This document shows positions 58,741 through 64,000 of a stretch of 64,000 nucleotides of DNA, piece by piece. The stretch is taken from assembly GCA_013176395.1 (NCBI GenBank), contig JABMLP010000015.1, positions 1,054,001-1,118,000 of the forward strand, read 5' to 3'. The first letter of the stretch is position 1. The number at the start of each line of letters is the position of its first letter. Source of the stretch: Venturia oleaginea (lineage: Eukaryota; Ascomycota; Dothideomycetes; Venturiales; Venturiaceae). The notes below the pieces were generated by a model. It saw only the letters and a program-made list of their open reading frames with translations, was not told where the DNA came from and made no database searches. The translations under genes were made by a program, and so were the position numbers.

Positions 58741-60299
58741 GTTGAGAGTCAACGGCGGACAGCCGTCCAGGCTGTCGATATTAAAGCTGACGTATGGAGG
58801 TGTAGCGGGCGCGGTGAGACTGCGGCGAATAAAGCGTGGACACTGGACAGGAATGAAGGGAGATTCCTTTCAAAAGCAGAAAGCGAACAGCATGAAGAAG
58901 GTCTTTGTTGTGAGCGGACCGAAAGGAACCGAATTGATTTAGAACAAGAGGCAGAAGAAGACGGGAGGGTTTGAAGCGGTTTCAAGAGTAGCGGACCACC
59001 GTTCTGCTAGGATACGACTGCGACTGCTATTGTAACAAGGTATGCAATCTGCATGCCGAGGCCCCAAGACGGTCTGCAATCTTCACCCGCGCCACCTGCA
59101 TGCCGTTTGCCATCGGCGAACACGCCAAAGTATCAAACGCTCCCAAGCCCACGAGCCTGCAGGAGGAGCCATAATAGGCAGCTCAAAGTACGACCAAGAA
59201 GTATTCGGCCAGGCATCTGCTTCGTGACATTTGCTGTGAACGTCGCTGTTTGAGAGTTGGTGACCAGTTAGCTAATCTGTAGAGGGACACGAGTGAACCA
59301 TTAAGAGAGAGCAGGAATAGGTCTGAGCTTGACAGCTGTTGTCAACGCACACAGGTGACACGTCCAGTCTTCACCAATCTACCAATTGGAGATTCGGCTT
59401 ACCATTCGGCAGGTGTGAGCATCCGGAAGCCCGGTTACGTTTTCTTAGTCCTCGGTCACGAGCTCCACCCAATCTCCTCTCTGCTTCTGTTTGCCTGCAT
59501 TCAATCCCATTTCATATCTCTCTCATTCATCTACCCGCATCACATCCCTCTCATTCATCTACCCGCATCTCATCTCTCTCATTCGTCTACCCGCATCTCA
59601 TCTCTCTCATTCATCTACCTGCATCGTTTGCATCACTGCTCTGCTTCCTACCCTGACATGGCTCTTTCCTGCTCTCACCATCGCACAGCGAGGGTGCTCC
59701 TTTTTGATTGCAGTTTCACTACCACCATACTGTTGTAGTTCAGAGTCGCAAAATGGCTGGTCGAACCCGGCGTGCTATCATTTGTCATCGCACCGTAGTA
59801 CTTTGGTTGCTGGACGAAGAAGCGGTGACCTGACGATGGAACGAGGGCGTGTCCTGAGCATGTCCGGATCCAAATCGATGCTGCAAAGTTGCTGAGAGCC
59901 ACTGTCTTTCCCAACCTACCAGCATCTCAGAAACACGGACCTTGAGAAATTGTGAAGTGGTTGTAAATATATATAGGTGTTGCATTATTCCACCAATTTA
60001 CTAAGCTCGGGAAGCTCTTCATTTTCAATGGGATAGACGACGAACAGCATCACGAGTCCACTGGGAAATGGTTAAAGTGAAATTGATTTTCCGTCCCCTT
60101 GGACAAGCCTGAATAGCATGCTTCGCGGCGTACTATTGTCCCTCTACTTGAAGAGGGATTTGAAAACCACAATCGACAATTCCATCCACGTCGAAGGCTT
60201 AGTATCGGCAGATAGGGAGATGTCGCAAATTGGTGGCACATCAACATTCCAACGTCATTCGACTTACTGTGTGTATTAAGATCAGATCGGATACAAAAT
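58741..60299. other. intergenic with 28-bp tandem repeats
   Basis: Permease promoter and a gene-free stretch. Four tandem copies of a 28-bp unit (TCTCATTCATCTACCCGCAT..) occupy about 59515-59627. Forward frames at 59339-59895 stay open only because of the repeat. Confidence 0.5.
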
Positions 60300-60301
60300 T
60301 C

Positions 60302-60375
60302 GCCCTTCTACGCGTAGAAAAGAAGTCCATGCCCTGCTACGTGTACGAAAGCAATGTATGCCCTGCTACGTGTAA
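60302..60375 (+). promoter_or_regulatory. three 29-bp-spaced CTACGYGTA repeats upstream of the MDR gene
   Basis: GCCCTTCTACGCGTAG (60302), GCCCTGCTACGTGTA (60331) and GCCCTGCTACGTGTA (60360) occur at an exact 29-bp period, 125-200 bp before the oxidoreductase start. The shared core CTACGYGTA is palindromic or near-palindromic, as expected for a dimeric transcription factor site. Confidence 0.6.
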
Positions 60376-60499
60376 GATACAACAGAGCTCATTCCAGGGA
60401 TGAACCCGGGGTCTGGCGTCTATCCCCGCTTCATATCGGCATTTATAAACTTTGAATCATCCACGCGACAACGCTCCCGAATCTCCACACCAAGCCATC

Positions 60500-61504
60500 A
60501 TGAAAGCATGGCAATACACCACAACAGAAGGCGGGCTAGAGAACAACCTCCACATCGTCAACTTCCCAGAACCATTCGCCTCAGAACTGAAGAAGAATGA
60601 AGTCCTCGTCAAAGTCCTCTCAGTAGGCTTGAACCCCGCCGACTACAAGATTCCCGAAATGGGTTGGATCATGAAATACGTCCTCGGTAGGCCAGCTATT
60701 CCATGTCAAGACTTCGCGGGACGCGTTCAGGCGACTCACCCATCCATTCCGGCGAGCACCTTGAAAGTCGGTGATCTAGTGTTTGGGAGATTGGGACTGT
60801 GGAAGAAGATTGGGAGTTTGGGAGAGCTCACGGTTGCGGATTTGGATGGATGTGTCAAGATACCCGAGGGAGTTAGTTTCGATGATGCAGCTGCGGTTGG
60901 GACTGCGGGTCTGACGGCTCATCTGGCTGTTGTCCCGTATATCAAAAACGGTGATCGGGTGTTTATTAATGGTGGGAGTGGTGGAACTGGGACCTTTGAA
61001 ATCCAAATCGCCAAATCGCTTGGAGCGCATGTTACGACGACTTGTTCGACTGGTAATGTGGCGTTGGTGAAAGAGCTGGGAGCGGAGACTGTTATTGATT
61101 ACAAGAATGAGAATGTATTTGAGGTTTTGGCCAAGGATGGCCAGGTCTTTGATCTTACGATCGATAACGTTGGGGATTCAGCGCTGTATCAAGGTGCAGC
61201 AAGGTATATGAAAGAAGGAGCGCTGTATCTGCAGATTGGGTCACCACCGGGTGCATATGGAGCTATTGCGAAGAATACAGTTATATCTCGTGCGCTTGGA
61301 GGAGGGAAGAGACCTTTCAAGTTTCTGGCATTGAGTCAGAATTTGCCTGGCAGCTTTTCGCAGTTGGGAGAGTGGATTAAGGCGGGGAAGATCAAGCCCG
61401 TTATTGAGCAGACCTACGAGTTTGAGGATGCACCGAAGGCTTTTGCGAAAGTGAGGGAGGGAAGAACGAGGGGGAAGATTGTTGTCCATGTTGGAAAACA
61501 TTAG
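60500..61504 (+). CDS. zinc-less medium-chain oxidoreductase (quinone reductase-like)
   Basis: Single exon, 334 aa, from the ATG at 60500 (MKAWQYTTTEGGLE); the in-frame extension to 60452 lies in the leader. N-terminal GroES-like fold (VLVKVLSVGLNPADYK, PCQDFAGRV, VGDLVFGRL). Rossmann fold with the nucleotide loop VFINGGSGGTGTF (about 153-165) and GAHVTTTCSTGNV. GKIKPVIEQTYEFEDAPKAF and GRTRGKIVVHV are typical for NADPH-dependent quinone/enone reductases. The structural and catalytic zinc Cys residues of alcohol dehydrogenases are absent. Substrate unknown; family members reduce quinones or alpha,beta-unsaturated carbonyls. Confidence 0.93.
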   Translation: MKAWQYTTTEGGLENNLHIVNFPEPFASELKKNEVLVKVLSVGLNPADYKIPEMGWIMKYVLGRPAIPCQDFAGRVQATHPSIPASTLKVGDLVFGRLGLWKKIGSLGELTVADLDGCVKIPEGVSFDDAAAVGTAGLTAHLAVVPYIKNGDRVFINGGSGGTGTFEIQIAKSLGAHVTTTCSTGNVALVKELGAETVIDYKNENVFEVLAKDGQVFDLTIDNVGDSALYQGAARYMKEGALYLQIGSPPGAYGAIAKNTVISRALGGGKRPFKFLALSQNLPGSFSQLGEWIKAGKIKPVIEQTYEFEDAPKAFAKVREGRTRGKIVVHVGKH

Positions 61505-62184
61505 AAACAAGTGATTTTTGATATGTAACCTCACCAGCTCCCTTCATTCCTATCTTCAGCAGCCACCACAGTCTCGAATCTTTCGATGGCTCAAGGCTGT
61601 AAAGCACCTCCAAGAGACGAGAGGGAAGCGACAGGGGCAAGTAGATTGAATCAACGATTTGTCGATCATATGAGACCTGCTCGTGATGTCGAACCTGAAT
61701 TCTCAATGCCGTCTTCCAAACGTTTAAGCGCCAACGCAATCAGGATCTTCACGCTCGCATCGAGTTTCTCAACGTATCGAAATCCTTTTGGAGTTCCGGT
61801 TTCAGGGGGATTCGAGCGCGGTCGGAGCACTGTGTGCGACGATAGATGTCTGTCTATATTTGCCTGCTGCTGTTGATAATGGACCTGCTCTACGTAAGTA
61901 CAAACGAGCTGAGTTTCTCAATACAGCCAACGCAACCAATGCTCATTGAGAAACGGATTCCAAACTTCGAACAAGATGATCAACTCACCAGAGACCCCTT
62001 TGACGTCAATCAAGTAGATGATAGGCAATTTCCAGATGTAGTGATGGGGGAACAGGAGCCTGGAAAACGACCACCTGCAGCGAGTCGAGATATTCGCCCG
62101 GAACAACGGGCTAACTTCGGCACTGTATCCACTTAGTTTCGATTTGTCCGACCACCTTCGTCCTTGCGACTCTCTTCCAGTAAC
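61505..62184. other. intergenic, no gene recognised
   Basis: Short frames on both strands without recognisable domains. Confidence 0.35.
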
Positions 62185-63085
62185 ATGTCCATCCGTCCTG
62201 CTCGTTATGAAGACCTCGATGGGATTGCAGATATTCTGACCGCTCACTTCTGGAATGGCGACATAGTAGGTCGCTTCATGCACCCCTATCGTGCTCAGTA
62301 ACCCGGAGACTTCGACGAGTGGTGGAAGTCTAGGTTTGCGCTCTGGAGAGTCCATGGCACGAGTGCAGAGAAGGGAAGGTTGTGGGCGCTCGATCCGTGT
62401 AAGTGCTTTTCATATTGCTCTATCACCTGTGTCAACAATTCATCATTGTAATGGATGGATGCTATTTGAATTTTCGAGCCTCGGTGGCTGTACAGGTTTT
62501 CTCAATTTCAAGATCAATTGCAAAGAGTTTCTGGAGTTTCAACTCTTCAAAGTACCGGAAGTTTATCGCAATCGATATTGATTCGGAAGTGATGTTTGAA
62601 GTAAATTATCCTTCGCAAAGCTTCTCCAACTTCTTGGTATGGCCGTGTACAGTACTGTCTGTACGCACATTTTGAACCTCTAGGCAGATTGTCAATGCCG
62701 AGGGCCAATTTTCATAATGCTCTAAGCAGTTTGATTTGGCCAAATCAATTCGTAGACCCAACAGCAATTCACGCTTTCCAACAAACAGCTCCTTTACATA
62801 AATACCACCGGACAGGACTGCGCTCGAATGGCTGGGAGTTCGATATCTTGGCTGTTCACCCGAATTGTCAAGACCATGGATACAAACATGCTGATAACTT
62901 GGAGCCTTGTTTAGGCCAGAGAAGAGCAAGTTCCTGCAGTGTTATTTAGTGCCAAAGGAAAGGCCAGGTTCTATCTCAGGTGCGGTATCGACAACCCTGG
63001 AATCGTTAGGAATATTTATGAACGAGAGGGCAACACTTTGGTCAGCAAAATTGAAGGAGTAATCTTGTGCCAGGATCCGCTATGA
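62185..63085 (+). pseudogene. GNAT-family N-acetyltransferase, broken
   Basis: Starts MSIRPARYEDLDGIADILTAHF, a GNAT N-terminus. TAA at 62299-62301 interrupts RFMHPYRAQ/PGDFDEWWKSRFALWRVHG, where relatives keep reading. An intron donor (GTAAGT) follows at about 62398. Further on, HHRTGL-like and WEFDILAVHPNCQDHGY (the acetyl-CoA-binding motif A region, 62830-62890) and, in another frame, AREEQVPAVLFSAKGKARFYLRCGID with the tail EREGNTLVSKIEG up to TGA at 63083-63085. At least one nonsense codon and one frameshift make it non-functional. Confidence 0.8.
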
Positions 63086-64000
63086 CGAAATCGAAAATCC
63101 CACAAAGAGGTGATCCAGAGTGGAAATTTCTGATGTTCTGCTAGTGAGCCTCCTCAAACTGCCGAGCTGCTTACACCAAGTTAGTTCACATTGATAACAG
63201 CCACCGGGACTTGAACCTTACGAGACGCGTCTAGATGATTGATTTTCCCACGAATGATGCCGATAATCACTAGCCATATTCAATCGCGGCACCACGGTAG
63301 GCCTGCCATTCATGTCCCTCCCTCTCGCTAAACTAAATAGTCCTTAATTGAGTCAATGCCGTCACAGTGAGGGCAATATACCAGCCACCTTGCGAGGTGG
63401 ACCTACTCTAACTGGTCACTCAAAGGTCCTGCCAAGCTCTGAACTGTTTAACCTTTTGTTGCCCTCGCTATGGCATTTGAAGGTTCTTTCCGCTGGTCTC
63501 CTTACACAATCTTCTCGCCGTCGATTATCATCGAGCAGATTTCTGGATCCGATCGAGTGAGACCTGTCTTTATCTTTGGTTCGTTCGATTTTTTACAATT
63601 CGTCGACTTTAAGGATATTAGGGAGATCAAATTGAAGACTGTCGAATAGGAGGAAGGGCTCTTTGTTATTTGTCTAGCGTATTCGCCATGTTTTTGCCGT
63701 TGACGCCCTTGATTAACGGCCTCGAAATAAATCGATTAAGGTCAGGATGATCTGAGTTCACTGGGTCGCTTATGACTGGCGCGTGTTTCCAGGTCACACG
63801 GATTGAGCCAGCCAACCACATTGTTCAACACTTACAAGATCTATGCGGAGTCAGGCTGAGACTATAACACACCTCTATCCCTACAGTATCCATGGAACTG
63901 TTCTTCCACAACACACTAACCAGAGTCCTATACGAATGTCTCATATCTTCTCCCTTTCTCGAATCGACTTTTTATCTTGTCAAAGTGTTACCCACTACTT
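63086..64000. other. intergenic, window end
   Basis: No gene recognised. GGGACTTGAACC near 63206 looks like a reversed T-loop, but no tRNA fold can be built around it. A gene starting past the window edge could have its promoter here. Confidence 0.35.

Noticed and set aside
63195..63300. Possible minus-strand tRNA (GGTTCAAGTCCC)
   Set aside because: No matching T stem, anticodon arm or acceptor stem.

Overview
The window is nuclear DNA of a filamentous ascomycete (Pezizomycotina). The evidence is short introns (48-186 nt) with GTRNGT donors and CTAAY-like branch sites, fungal-type proteins (Sfk1/Frag1, SUR7/PalI-like, a YAT-type amino acid permease, a FunK1 kinase relic), and fungal Fot1/pogo and chromodomain Ty3 mobile elements. 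The class cannot be fixed from the sequence alone. All exon structures below were built by hand from splice signals, reading frame and family knowledge; each closes in frame.

1-13.4 kb, core block: a 10-bp minisatellite (1-258), a SUR7/PalI-like membrane protein, a small conserved fungal protein, then mitochondrial pyruvate carrier MPC1 and pyruvate carboxylase (PYC) head-to-tail on the minus strand. Intergenic DNA with two inverted-repeat structures follows.

13.4-17.0 kb, repeat island 1: small TIR elements and a Fot1/pogo DNA transposon with an intact transposase. One of its terminal repeats is split by a second TIR element, which itself contains a solo LTR: three nested levels whose TSDs can be read.

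18.1-38.9 kb, gene-dense housekeeping block: clathrin heavy chain (-), eIF3j/HCR1 (+), ribosomal protein uL5/RPL11 (-) divergent from SmB (+), a disordered unknown protein (+), enolase (-), gamma-glutamyltransferase (-) and an Sfk1-family membrane protein (-).

40.5-54.1 kb, repeat island 2: a 1.6-kb insertion with a 15-bp TSD and a TCAA tail that carries ~355-bp tandem repeats; a FunK1 kinase relic; one conserved unknown gene; and a 7.95-kb composite of two different chromodomain Ty3 retrotransposons inside one LTR, flanked as a whole by a single CTACG duplication. A second copy of the island-1 MITE and a broken APH-type phosphotransferase gene follow.

54.9-64 kb: INSIG (+) converging on an amino acid permease (-), a zinc-less MDR oxidoreductase (+) with a three-copy 29-bp promoter repeat, and a broken GNAT acetyltransferase gene.

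The clearest functional link is pyruvate handling: MPC1 imports pyruvate into mitochondria and PYC carboxylates it to oxaloacetate, so the adjacent genes act at the same branch point; enolase, two enzyme steps upstream of pyruvate, is 22 kb away. I found no convincing tRNA, rRNA, CRISPR or secondary-metabolite cluster.
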